The notes beneath the pieces are model-generated. The model ran no database searches. It was not told where the DNA came from and worked only from the letters and a program-made list of their open reading frames with translations. A stretch of DNA of 44,031 nt from Oscillospiraceae bacterium. Lineage in GTDB: Bacteria; Bacillota; Clostridia; Oscillospirales; Ruminococcaceae. Position numbers and translations under genes: made by a program. Positions 16,030 to 26,886 of the stretch are shown here, one piece after another. Positions within the stretch are counted from its first letter, which is position 1, and every line of letters begins with the position of its first letter. The stretch spans positions 1 through 44,031 of the forward strand of contig JALEOL010000080.1 of the NCBI GenBank assembly GCA_022766785.1, in the 5' to 3' direction.

Positions 16030-17346
16030 TCAAATTCTTCTGAACGCCGCGATGAAGAACCCGTCGCCGCCGTTCTCGTCCGGGCAGTAGGTACGCTTGT
16101 GATCTCCCCCCACAGCCGCCAGCGGCACCGGCTGAACTATCGGCGCGAACTCCGGGTGAGCCGCCGCAAAGCGATCCGCAACATCGTCGTTCTCTGCCCG
16201 GGAGAGCGTGCAGGTGGAATACACCAGCGTTCCCCCCGGCTTAACATAGCGCGCGGAGGTCTCCAGTATCTGATACTGTATCTCCGGCAGACCGGCGAAC
16301 TCCTCCGGGGACTTGTACTTTATCTCCGGCTTGCGGCGGATAACTCCGAACCCGGAGCAGGGAACGTCGCACAGCACCCTGTCCGCCCGGGGAAGCTCGT
16401 TGTTGAATACCGACGCGTCGTTCTGCATAGCGTTGATGATCTTTATTCCAAGCCGCGCGGCGCCGTCCTCGATAAGCCCCACGCGCATATCGTGCAGATC
16501 CATGCTGTAAAGCCTGCCGTTATTCCCCATAAGCTCCGCCAGCGTGAAGCTCTTTCCGCCAGGGGCGGCGCATACGTCCAAAACCGTTTCGTTCACCACC
16601 GGGCGCAGGGTCAGGCAGCAAAGCTGTGAGGAAATATCCTGCACATGAAAAAGACCCTGCCGGAAAGGCGCGCATTTCTCGATATCCCCGGCTTTCCCGA
16701 GCTTTATGCAGTTTTCCAGCCCCGGGAACGGCTCCGCCTTGATCCTGCATTTTGCAAGATCAGCTATCAGCTTGTCCGTGGTGGTTTTTAATGTATTCAC
16801 CCTGGCGTAGACCGGGGGCTTTCCCACTGAGGCTCTGAGCGCCTTTACCGCAAATTCCGTGCCGTACTCCTCCATCAGCTTCCGGGTGAGCCATTCCGGG
16901 CAGGAATACTCCACCGACAGCCGCTTTTCCGGCTCCATTCCGAGGTAGCTTATCTTCTTGCCCGAGCGTATAAAGCCCCGGAGCATTCCGTTCACAAAGC
17001 CCTGCGCCGAGAAGCATTTCAGCTGCTTGCACATTTTCACGCTTTCGTTCACCGCCGCGCTTTCCGGCACTGACGGCATATACAAAAGTTGATACAGCCC
17101 GGTGCGGAGTATTGCGACCGCTGCCTTATCCAGCTTTGCGAACGGTATTTTCGAGTTCTTTTCTATGATGTAGTCCAGGGTCAGCCTGCGCTCCAGCACG
17201 CCGTAAAACAGCGCCGCCGCGAACGCCTTGTCCCTGTCGCTAAGCTCCGCCTCGCTGAAAACATGATCCAGCAGCAGGTTTGAATAAGCCTCGCTGCTTT
17301 CCATTTTCAGCAGCATTTTTACCACGGTCAGGCGTGGGGAGGGCAT
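16030..17346 (-). CDS. rsmB: 16S rRNA (cytosine967-C5)-methyltransferase
   Basis: RsmB methylates C967 of 16S rRNA with SAM. The 438-residue protein begins with a NusB-like RNA-binding domain (about 1-140), followed by a Rossmann methyltransferase domain with the SAM motif VCAAPGGKS, LCDVPCSGFGVIRRKPEIKY holding the PC cysteine, and STCTLSRAEND holding the catalytic TC cysteine. The open frame extends further upstream, but AAGGAG eight bases before the ATG at 17346 fixes the start and fits the family N-terminus. It follows the yugP-like gene by 64 bases. Confidence 0.95.
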   Translation of the reverse strand: MPSPRLTVVKMLLKMESSEAYSNLLLDHVFSEAELSDRDKAFAAALFYGVLERRLTLDYIIEKNSKIPFAKLDKAAVAILRTGLYQLLYMPSVPESAAVNESVKMCKQLKCFSAQGFVNGMLRGFIRSGKKISYLGMEPEKRLSVEYSCPEWLTRKLMEEYGTEFAVKALRASVGKPPVYARVNTLKTTTDKLIADLAKCRIKAEPFPGLENCIKLGKAGDIEKCAPFRQGLFHVQDISSQLCCLTLRPVVNETVLDVCAAPGGKSFTLAELMGNNGRLYSMDLHDMRVGLIEDGAARLGIKIINAMQNDASVFNNELPRADRVLCDVPCSGFGVIRRKPEIKYKSPEEFAGLPEIQYQILETSARYVKPGGTLVYSTCTLSRAENDDVADRFAAAHPEFAPIVQPVPLAAVGGDHKRTYCPDENGGDGFFIAAFRRI

Positions 17347-17410
17347 GGGGGTCACTCCTTTTTTAATAATATGTGGGGGCTGCTCAAAGCACAAAGCATA
17401 TAATGAAATA

Positions 17411-18136
17411 TTATCGTCTGTTTTTGTACGAGAGCAGTCTAAGCAGCTGCGTGAACGACACAATAAGGCTCGCAACATAGGTCATTGCCGCTGCGGTAAG
17501 TGTTCTTCTTGCACCGTAAAGCTCCTCCCGGTCGAGAATACCCTGACCCTCGATAGTTCGCATTGCGCGGCGGCTCGCGTTAAATTCTACCGGCAATGTC
17601 ACAAGCTGAAACACTACCACAAACAGGAATAAAATAATTCCAATATCCACCAGCGGCTCAAAGCTGAAAATTATCCCCAGAAAAAAGATGATAAAATAGA
17701 ACGAAGAGCCTATCTGCGCCAGAGGGAACACCGCCGAGCGCAGCTTTATCGGGATATACCCCTGAGAATGCTGCACTGCATGACCGCACTCATGCGCCGC
17801 AACTCCGATAGCCGCCAGCGAGGTGCTGTGATATACGCTGTCTGAAAGGGAAACCGTGTTGGTGCGTGGATTATAGTTATCCGTCAGACTTCCGCCGATG
17901 CACACCACCTGAACATCATGCAGACCGTTGCGATCAAGGATCTGCCGTGCCGCCTCCGCTGCGGTAACGCCCCGGCGGCTTCTGATTTTGTTGTACTTGT
18001 TGAAGGTCGTCCTGACCGTGACCGAGCATATCAGCGCAAAAATGAACGCCGCAATGCACAGCAGATATGCCGTGGTGTAGCCCACGCTAAGGAAATTCGT
18101 GCGTTGGGCTGTGAGTGAAACAAACGTCTGTACCAT
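17411..18136 (-). CDS. Membrane zinc metallopeptidase (YugP type)
   Basis: The 241-residue protein has one N-terminal membrane helix (about 20-41), a soluble segment with LTDNYNPRTNTVSLS typical of the YugP family, the zinc motif HECGH (115-119) and a probable third ligand Glu184 in LPVEFNASRR. Two to three further membrane helices lie at about 137-180 and 208-232. Substrates are unknown; the family is predicted to cleave membrane or secreted proteins. AGGAGG six bases before the ATG at 18136 sets the start. It lies between fmt and rsmB in the conserved translation cluster. Confidence 0.9.
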   Translation of the reverse strand: MVQTFVSLTAQRTNFLSVGYTTAYLLCIAAFIFALICSVTVRTTFNKYNKIRSRRGVTAAEAARQILDRNGLHDVQVVCIGGSLTDNYNPRTNTVSLSDSVYHSTSLAAIGVAAHECGHAVQHSQGYIPIKLRSAVFPLAQIGSSFYFIIFFLGIIFSFEPLVDIGIILFLFVVVFQLVTLPVEFNASRRAMRTIEGQGILDREELYGARRTLTAAAMTYVASLIVSFTQLLRLLSYKNRR

Positions 18137-18196
18137 AAATTGCCTCCTGTTCCGGGGTGTTATCAATTACGGTTATTATGCACTTAAATGAAGAAA

Positions 18197-19129
18197 TTAC
18201 CCTAGAACTGTACCTTTTGCCGGCTTTTTTCCTCTTAGATAAGCCTGCACGTCCATGCGCTTGCCGCCCTCCGGCTGGATCTCGGTGAACTGCACCGCGC
18301 CCTCGCCGCATACAACAGTGAATGTCTCCGGGTCGGTTATCTCGCCCGGCTGCCCGGAATAATTACCCTCGGCAAGCCGCGCGCCGTACACCTTGAGCCG
18401 CTTTCCGTCAAGGATAGTATAAGCGCAGGGGACTGCGGACATTGCCCTGATGAAGTCCCTGACCTGCACCGCCGGCTTTGTGAAGTCCAGCAGCAGTTCT
18501 TCCTTAGTTATCATCGAAGCATAGCAGGTTTCGCCCTCCTGCGGTATCCTCGGCGCAGTGCCTTTCTGAACTTCCGCAAGGGTGCGCACTATCAGCCTGC
18601 CGCCCATTTCCGAAAGCTTGTCGTGAAGCTCGGAACCGGTCATATCCTCCGGGATATCAAGGGTATCGGTGAGTATCATGTCGCCGGTGTCAAGCCCCTT
18701 CGCCATGTACATCGTCGTAACGCCGGTCTTTTTCTCGCCGAACTGAATGCAGCGCTGTATCGGAGCCGCTCCCCGGTACATCGGGAGCAGCGACGCATGC
18801 ACATTTATGCAGCCGTACTCCGGCAGCTCCAGAATGCTCTCCGGCAGGATCTGTCCGTATGCCACGACCACAATGCACTCCGGAGCTATCTCCCGGAGCG
18901 TTTCAAGGGATTTCTCCGCGTCCTCTCCTTTACGCAGGCTGAGGGGCTGGTAGACCGGGATATCGTGCTTCAGCGCGCACTCCTTCACCGGGGTCATCTG
19001 TATCTGCTTGCCGCGGTTCTTTGGCTTATCCGGCTGGGTGAATACCGCTGCGACCTCGTGCCCTGCGGCGATAAGCTGCTCCAGACAGGAAAGCGCGAAA
19101 ACCGGAGTGCCCATAAATACCAGCTTCAT
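18197..19129 (-). CDS. fmt: Methionyl-tRNA formyltransferase
   Basis: Fmt formylates initiator Met-tRNA using 10-formyltetrahydrofolate. The 310-residue protein begins MKLVFMGTP and carries the formyl-transfer site INVHASLLPMYRGAAPI with Asn109 and His111, then GLDTGD with Asp147; the C-terminal OB-fold tRNA-binding domain follows. The ATG overlaps the preceding def stop codon by four bases (ATGA) and AGGAGG is seven bases upstream. Formylation and deformylation enzymes are thus translated together. Confidence 0.97.
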   Translation of the reverse strand: MKLVFMGTPVFALSCLEQLIAAGHEVAAVFTQPDKPKNRGKQIQMTPVKECALKHDIPVYQPLSLRKGEDAEKSLETLREIAPECIVVVAYGQILPESILELPEYGCINVHASLLPMYRGAAPIQRCIQFGEKKTGVTTMYMAKGLDTGDMILTDTLDIPEDMTGSELHDKLSEMGGRLIVRTLAEVQKGTAPRIPQEGETCYASMITKEELLLDFTKPAVQVRDFIRAMSAVPCAYTILDGKRLKVYGARLAEGNYSGQPGEITDPETFTVVCGEGAVQFTEIQPEGGKRMDVQAYLRGKKPAKGTVLG

Positions 19130-19590
19130 TCCTTGTCCTCCTCCCATTTATACACCTTGTCGGAATAGAGAATGCCGTTTAGGTGGTCTGTTTCATGGCA
19201 GAACGCCCTCGCAAGAAGCCCCGAGCCGACATACACCTTACGCCTGCCGTAGCGATCCTGCGCCTTTATCTTCACCTTTGCCGGGCGCTCCACAAAGCCG
19301 CTCTTTCCGGGGTAGGAAAGGCAGCCCTCCGCCTCGTGCTGCTTACCCTTTATCGCAACGATAACGGGGTTTACAAGCTCCAGAAGCCCGTGGTCGTCGT
19401 CGCAGTCTATCACCACAACGCGCTTCAGAACTCCCACCTGCGGCGCCGCAAGTCCAACTCCCCCGGCGTCGTACATGGTGTCAGACATATCGTCAAGAAG
19501 CTGCCACAGTTCCTCGTTGAACTCTGTGACCTCCTCGCTTTTCTGCCGCAGCAGGTCGTTTCCGAACTGCAATATCTCCAAAACTGCCAT
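19126..19590 (-). CDS. def: Peptide deformylase (first paralogue, canonical motifs)
   Basis: Def removes the N-formyl group from nascent proteins. The 154-residue protein has all three metal-site motifs: GVGLAAPQ (44-51), EGCLS (88-92, metal ligand Cys90) and HETDH (132-136). Length fits a type 1 or type 3-like enzyme. It lies 12 bases after a second deformylase gene and overlaps fmt by four bases, so the order is def2-def1-fmt. Confidence 0.96.
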   Translation of the reverse strand: MAVLEILQFGNDLLRQKSEEVTEFNEELWQLLDDMSDTMYDAGGVGLAAPQVGVLKRVVVIDCDDDHGLLELVNPVIVAIKGKQHEAEGCLSYPGKSGFVERPAKVKIKAQDRYGRRKVYVGSGLLARAFCHETDHLNGILYSDKVYKWEEDKE

Positions 19591-19602
19591 CTGTATTCCC
19601 CT

Positions 19603-20085
19603 TTACTTTGCCGTAACGTCCCTGTGCTCCGGAATATTTCCGCTTTTCACATGGTCGGTGAAAAGTATGCCGTCAAGGTGGTCCAGCTCATGGCAGAACG
19701 CCCTTGCCAGAAGCGCGCTCCCCGTGAGCGTGAACTCCTTTCCGTGCCTGTCCTGAGCCTTGACGGTGACGGTGTTCGGGCGCTCGACCTCCTCCCACAC
19801 ATTCGGAGCGGAAAGGCAGCCCTCGTTACCGCACTGAGTGCCCTCCACGGATACTATCTCGGGGTTGATAAGCTCTATAAGCCCGTGCTCGTCGTGCACG
19901 TCGATGACAACTGCCCGGCGCAGCACCCCGACCTGTACCGCCGCAAGCCCTGCGCCGTCCTTTGAGCGCATGGTCTCCGCCATGTCGTCAAGCAGCGTCC
20001 ACAGGCGCTCGTCAAAGCTTGTTACAGGTCTGCTCTTTTTGCGGAGGATATCCTCGCCGAATTTCACTATCTGTCTTAATGCCAT
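19603..20085 (-). CDS. def: Peptide deformylase (second, tandem paralogue)
   Basis: 160 residues, clearly similar along its whole length to the neighbouring deformylase, so probably a tandem duplication. Motif 1 is GAGLAAVQ (44-51), with Val in place of the usual Pro; motifs 2 (EGCLS, 88-92) and 3 (HELDH, 132-136) are intact, so the metal site is complete and activity is expected. The C-terminus differs (SGNIPEHRDVTAK). AAAGGA precedes the ATG. It follows priA by 19 bases. Substrate preference relative to the first paralogue cannot be read from the sequence. Confidence 0.93.
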   Translation of the reverse strand: MALRQIVKFGEDILRKKSRPVTSFDERLWTLLDDMAETMRSKDGAGLAAVQVGVLRRAVVIDVHDEHGLIELINPEIVSVEGTQCGNEGCLSAPNVWEEVERPNTVTVKAQDRHGKEFTLTGSALLARAFCHELDHLDGILFTDHVKSGNIPEHRDVTAK

Positions 20086-20104
20086 GTATATCGTCCTTTC
20101 TTTG

Positions 20105-22519
20105 TCACGGGTCGCCGTTCATGTCGGCGAATATCGCAGTATTCCTGAACGACTTATCCGCCCCGGCTTCTTTCAACGTAAGCTCCACCAGCCGCCGCAG
20201 CGGAGCGGAGTTCCTGCATTTCAATATCAGCCGCCAGCGGTAGCGCCCGTTTACCTTGCTTATCACATTTCTTGCCGGTCCCAGTATCCTCAGCGGGATC
20301 TCCGGGAAATCCGCATTGCGGCGCTGCTCCAGCATATCGCGTATTTTAAGCGCCGCGCGGCTGCATTCCTCGTCCGACAGCGATGTCAGCCCTATCACCA
20401 CGATATCGCAGAACGGCGGATACAGCATAGCCTGCCGCAGCTCTATCTCCTCAGCGTAGAAGTCGGGGTAATTCTGGTTTGCGGCGAGGTTGAGCACATA
20501 ATGCTCCGGGGTGAACGTCTGTATCAGCGCCCTGCCCCGTTTTCCTCCCCTGCCGCCCCTGCCGACTACCTGGGTTATCAGCGAGAAAGTCCGCTCATAC
20601 GCCCGGAAATCCCCGGCGTAAAGGCTGTTGTCCGTCCGCAGCACTCCCACCAGAGTGACATTCGGGAAATCCAGCCCCTTGGCTATCATCTGCGTACCGA
20701 CGATTATGTCGTATTCCCCGTCGGCAAACGCCCTGAACTTGCTTTCGAATGCGTTCTTTGCGGCGGTGGTATCTGCGTCCATGCGCAGTATTCTCGCCTT
20801 TGGGAACAGCTCGGAAATCTCGTCCTCTATGCGCTGTGTGCCGGTGCCCTTCATCATCAGGAAATTACTTCCGCAGGAGGGGCAGACGCTCCCCAGCGCG
20901 TGGGAATAGCCGCAGTAATGACATATCACCGCGCCGTTCGCCTTGTGGTAGGTCAGCGGAAGCGCGCAGTTTGGGCACTCCAGCACCTTTCCGCAGGTGG
21001 CGCAGCGAACGCTGGTGTGATATCCCCGGCGGTTCAGCAGCAGTATCGACTGCTCCCCCCGGTCAAGATTTTTCTGTATCTCCTCGATAAGCGGCATGCT
21101 GAACGCAGAGTGATTGCCGTTTTGCGCCTCAACGCGCATATCCACGATGTAGACCTCCGGCAGAACCGCGTTGTTGTACCGCTCGTCCAGCTCGAACAGG
21201 CTGTATCTGCCCGTCTTTGCGTAATAATAGCTTTCCAGTGACGGCGTAGCGGAAGCCAGCAGCAGGAACGCTCCGTGATAAAAGCAGCGCTGTTTTGCGA
21301 TATCCCGTGCATGGTACCGCGGGGCGCTCTCGGACTTGTATGTGCCCTCGCCCTCCTCGTCAATGACGATTATCCCGAGGTTCTGAACGGGAGCGAAAAC
21401 CGCGCTTCGCGTACCCACGACAATATGCGCCTTTCCGGTCTTTATCCGGGTGTATTCGTCCGCACGCTCGCCAAGCGACAGGCTGCTGTGCAGTATCGCC
21501 ACCTCGTCCCCGAAAAGCCGTCGAAACTTCCCCACCATCTGCGGCGTGAGGGATATCTCCGGCACCAGCATTATTGCTGACTTCCCCTGCTTCACTGCTT
21601 CGTCAATGAGCCGGATAAACACCGAGGTCTTGCCGCTGCCGGTGATACCACGGAGCAGCGCACATTTCGGCTGTTCAAGGTTCATCAATTGCAGCAGACC
21701 GTCGAATACCCCCTGCTGCTTCGGTGAGAACACAATATCCGCCGGGCTTTCGGTGCGCTCTCCTGCGCTTTCCAGCCGGAACACCTGATATTCGTACTCC
21801 TCCAGAATGCCCTTTTCCACCAGGCGCTTCACCACGGCGGCGGTGATGTTCAGCGCGTAGCACACCTCGTGCACCGACGCTGCGGAGTTCTCCTCAAGGA
21901 ACGCCAGCACCTGCTTCTGCTTCGGGGTGAGCTTCGGCTGCTCTGCGCCCCCGGGCTGCTCCGCCAGCTTCACCATGAGCGTGGTCTCGTCCCCTACCCT
22001 GCGTTTGAGCAAGTCAGACTCCTTTATAGCGCCCTTGTCGGTGAGGGATCTCAGCAATGGCTTGTCGCCGGTCTGGGGGGAATATTTCTCACGCAGCGCC
22101 GATATTCTGTCAAACAGGTCGCGTTCGGTGAGAGTGAGTTCCCCGTTGAAGCCGTTCACCGGCTCGTACCGGGTTTGCAGCGTGTAGCTTAATCCCGGCG
22201 GCAAAATCGCCCGGAACGCGTCAAAATAGGTGCAGAACGTGTTGTCCCGTATCCATCTGCACAGCTGTATCATTTCCGGGGAAATGACCGGTTCGCTGTC
22301 CGCAATTGCGCTGATGTATTTCAGCTTCGCGCGTTCCTGCGGCGCAGGCTCAACAGAGAACACCAGCGCCACTCGGCTCTGGCTCCCTCTGCCAAACGGC
22401 ACAACCACGCGCATTCCTGCGGATATCCTGCCGCACAGCTCCTCCGGGACAAGGTAGGTGAACAGCGTGTCGAAGCTGTACGCAGTTCCCTCGACAGCCG
22501 CCTGGACAGCTTCGATCAT
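20105..22519 (-). CDS. priA: Primosomal replication restart helicase PriA
   Basis: PriA loads the replisome at stalled forks. The 804-residue protein has the N-terminal DNA-binding domain, a winged-helix region (about 195-250), Walker A GITGSGKT (291-298), a Walker B box reading DEEG (387-390) instead of the common DEEH or DEEQ, ASATPS, and eight zinc-binding cysteines (506, 509, 515, 518, 533, 536, 546, 549) before the second helicase lobe with VGRGGRGGKRG. Its ATG overlaps the gmk stop by four bases. Confidence 0.97.
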   Translation of the reverse strand: MIEAVQAAVEGTAYSFDTLFTYLVPEELCGRISAGMRVVVPFGRGSQSRVALVFSVEPAPQERAKLKYISAIADSEPVISPEMIQLCRWIRDNTFCTYFDAFRAILPPGLSYTLQTRYEPVNGFNGELTLTERDLFDRISALREKYSPQTGDKPLLRSLTDKGAIKESDLLKRRVGDETTLMVKLAEQPGGAEQPKLTPKQKQVLAFLEENSAASVHEVCYALNITAAVVKRLVEKGILEEYEYQVFRLESAGERTESPADIVFSPKQQGVFDGLLQLMNLEQPKCALLRGITGSGKTSVFIRLIDEAVKQGKSAIMLVPEISLTPQMVGKFRRLFGDEVAILHSSLSLGERADEYTRIKTGKAHIVVGTRSAVFAPVQNLGIIVIDEEGEGTYKSESAPRYHARDIAKQRCFYHGAFLLLASATPSLESYYYAKTGRYSLFELDERYNNAVLPEVYIVDMRVEAQNGNHSAFSMPLIEEIQKNLDRGEQSILLLNRRGYHTSVRCATCGKVLECPNCALPLTYHKANGAVICHYCGYSHALGSVCPSCGSNFLMMKGTGTQRIEDEISELFPKARILRMDADTTAAKNAFESKFRAFADGEYDIIVGTQMIAKGLDFPNVTLVGVLRTDNSLYAGDFRAYERTFSLITQVVGRGGRGGKRGRALIQTFTPEHYVLNLAANQNYPDFYAEEIELRQAMLYPPFCDIVVIGLTSLSDEECSRAALKIRDMLEQRRNADFPEIPLRILGPARNVISKVNGRYRWRLILKCRNSAPLRRLVELTLKEAGADKSFRNTAIFADMNGDP

Positions 22520-23121
22520 TCTGCCCTGAGCGCCTGGAGAAGCGGCATACGGCGCACCCTGCGGAGCTTCTCTGCGGCGATGACCGCTTTGAGGTCGTCC
22601 ACTGCGACAGAAAGCTCGCCGTTGACTATCAGATAGTCGTAATTCTCAGCGAACTTCAGTTCCTCACGCGCCTGCGCGGTGCGCTCGATTATCTTCTCCT
22701 CGGTCTCGGTGCCGCGCTTTCTGAGCCTGCGCTCCAGCTCTTTCATAGACGGCGGCAGAATGAACACCAGGCAGCACTCCGGAAACAGGCGCTTTATATT
22801 CATTGCGCCCTCCACCTCGATTTTGAGGATAACGTCCTTTCCGGCGGACAGCATGTCCTCCACAGCCTTTCGCGGCGTGCCGTAGTAGTTTCCGCAGTAC
22901 TCGGTGTATTCAAGAACCTCCTCGTTCTTTATCATCTGCTCGAACTGCTCCCGGGTGCGGAAGTGGTAATGCACCCCGTCCACCTCGCCCTCCCGGGGAG
23001 CGCGGCTGGTGGCAGAAACTGAATAACCCACATTATCCGTTACCTTGAAAAGCTGTTCAAGAATGGTGTCCTTTCCGCAGCCTGCCGGCGCAGATACAAC
23101 AAATAGCAATCCCTTATCCAT
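22516..23121 (-). CDS. gmk: Guanylate kinase
   Basis: Gmk phosphorylates GMP to GDP. The 201-residue protein has a P-loop SAPAGCGKDT (10-19), the GMP-binding segment TSRAPREGEVDGVHYHF and ALEYTEY-like EVLEYTEYCGNYYGT, the lid region with RLRKRGTE, and the C-terminal NYDYLIVN. Length is standard. In many Firmicutes rpoZ and coaBC follow gmk; here priA follows directly with a four-base overlap. Confidence 0.96.
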   Translation of the reverse strand: MDKGLLFVVSAPAGCGKDTILEQLFKVTDNVGYSVSATSRAPREGEVDGVHYHFRTREQFEQMIKNEEVLEYTEYCGNYYGTPRKAVEDMLSAGKDVILKIEVEGAMNIKRLFPECCLVFILPPSMKELERRLRKRGTETEEKIIERTAQAREELKFAENYDYLIVNGELSVAVDDLKAVIAAEKLRRVRRMPLLQALRAE

Positions 23122-23166
23122 TTTCTAAACTCCTTGATGTCAACCAATGATGTGTTTCCCAAGATA

Positions 23167-23415
23167 TCATTCTTCTTCCGGCGCTGATGCGGTTTTTCCG
23201 GAGATAGTTTCCGGGGTCTGAGCCGACATCACCACATGACCGCTGTCGCAGATTATAACTGACCGGGTGCGGCGTCCGCAGGTGGCGTCAATGGCAGTGC
23301 CGTTGTCCTTGGCAAGCTGTACTATGCGCTTTACCGGGGCAGCCTCGGGGCTTACCACCGCAACGATACGGTCGGCGTTCACCGAATTGCCGAAGCCTAT
23401 GCTTATCAGCTTCAT
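23167..23415 (-). CDS. remA: RemA-family DNA-binding regulator (DUF370)
   Basis: 82 residues starting [21 protein letters not shown], with [24 protein letters not shown] and the [14 protein letters not shown] end, all diagnostic of RemA/YlzA. In Bacillus subtilis RemA is an oligomeric DNA-binding activator of biofilm matrix operons and osmoprotection genes. Its position directly before gmk is conserved in Firmicutes. It begins three bases after the tgt stop, with AAGGGG in the tgt end serving as ribosome site. Targets in this organism are unknown. Confidence 0.93.
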   Translation of the reverse strand: MKLISIGFGNSVNADRIVAVVSPEAAPVKRIVQLAKDNGTAIDATCGRRTRSVIICDSGHVVMSAQTPETISGKTASAPEEE

Positions 23416-23418
23416 AAC

Positions 23419-25940
<2,522 letters not shown>

Positions 25941-25966
25941 AGTAAAACTCCTTCTTTCAGAGCGAT

Positions 25967-25981
25967 ATACAATAATTGTAT
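25967..25981. promoter_or_regulatory. 15-bp palindrome in the murC/spoVG divergent intergenic region
   Basis: ATACAAT and ATTGTAT are separated by one base, a perfect palindrome between the murC start (25940) and the spoVG start (26036). It could be an operator or overlapping -10 boxes of divergent promoters; no convincing -35 was found on either strand. Confidence 0.4.
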
Positions 25982-26035
25982 GAATAATCTCCGCAAAAAT
26001 TCCCACAATAACATCAAAAAACACCGGAGGTCATT

Positions 26036-26293
26036 ATGGAGATAAGCGACATCAGAATAAGAAAAACAATGCACGACGGCAGACTGCGCGCTGTGGTGTC
26101 AGTCACGCTGGATAACGCCGTGGCGATACACGACATAAAGGTCGTACAGGGGGACGAGCGGCTGTTTGTCGCCATGCCCAGCCGCCGGGAAGAAAGCGGC
26201 GTTTACCGGGATATAATCCACCCGATAACCTCCGACGTGCGCGGCGAGCTTGAGGGAAAGATACTCGAAGCATACCGCAAAGCGATCCAGTAG
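26036..26293 (+). CDS. spoVG: SpoVG family regulator
   Basis: 85 residues starting MEISDIRIRK, with the family's ISVTLDNAV-like core (VVSVTLDNAVAIHDIKVVQG), LFVAMPSRRE and a C-terminal helix. SpoVG is a small RNA/DNA-binding regulator first found in sporulation and septation control and widely present in Firmicutes. GGAGG is five bases before the ATG. It is a single plus-strand gene, divergent from murC, closed by a terminator that reaches the stop of the convergent NUDIX gene. Confidence 0.95.
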   Translation: MEISDIRIRKTMHDGRLRAVVSVTLDNAVAIHDIKVVQGDERLFVAMPSRREESGVYRDIIHPITSDVRGELEGKILEAYRKAIQ

Positions 26294-26304
26294 CAGATAT
26301 CCCC

Positions 26305-26340
26305 ACACCCGGCTCAGAGAACGCCGGGTGTTCTTATTTT
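26305..26340 (+). terminator. Terminator after spoVG
   Basis: ACACCCGGC (26305-26313) and GCCGGGTGT (26323-26331) form a 9-bp stem with a 9-base loop, followed by TCTTATTTT. It overlaps the last codons of the convergent NUDIX gene. Confidence 0.85.
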
Positions 26341-26876
26341 CTGTCAAGCAGAAGCTTGGTTTTAAGCAGCGCGATCTGGGTCTTGCTGTCCTGTATCTCG
26401 TTGCGCATGACCATAGCCACAGCCTCGTCCAGAGGTATCTTCTCAACATCCAGGAACTCGCCCTCGTCCAGCTTCTGGCTGCCGGAATGAAGCCCCCGGG
26501 CAAGATACATATGAATTACCTCGCCGCAGTAAGCCGGGGTAGGTATAAGGCTGCCGAGGTAGGTGTAATCATCGCAGGTGCAGCCGGTCTCCTCTTTAAG
26601 CTCGCGCAGGCCGCATTCGTGGTGGCTCTCGCCGTATTCCAGCTTGCCTGCCGGTATCTCCAGCAGCACAGTCTGGTGCGGATAGCGGAATTGCCGCACG
26701 AAAAGCACCTCGTTCTTTTCCGTCAGAGGGAGCACGCAGACTCCCCCCGGGTGGCGTATCACCTCACGGGTGACTATTTTTCCGTCCTCCAGCTCCGCCT
26801 TGTCAACGAACAGCTTCACTATCCTGCCGTCGAACTTCTGCTCGCTGGATACCGTTTTTTCTTCAAGATGTTCCAT
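26334..26876 (-). CDS. NUDIX hydrolase, ADP-ribose pyrophosphatase type
   Basis: 180 residues. The complete Nudix box runs from Gly77 to about Cys99 (GKLEYGE, then REL, KEE, TGC), giving the metal-binding RELxEE helix. The FVRQFRYPHQTVLLEIPAGK segment before it and the PTPAYCGEVIHMYLA after it are typical of ADP-ribose/sugar-nucleotide pyrophosphatases (NudF-like). AAGGAG six bases before the ATG at 26876 sets the start. It is the last gene of the ddl-argS-yfhO run, ten bases after yfhO. The exact substrate is inferred only by family. Confidence 0.9.
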   Translation of the reverse strand: MEHLEEKTVSSEQKFDGRIVKLFVDKAELEDGKIVTREVIRHPGGVCVLPLTEKNEVLFVRQFRYPHQTVLLEIPAGKLEYGESHHECGLRELKEETGCTCDDYTYLGSLIPTPAYCGEVIHMYLARGLHSGSQKLDEGEFLDVEKIPLDEAVAMVMRNEIQDSKTQIALLKTKLLLDRK

Positions 26877-26886
26877 TTCGTTCTCC

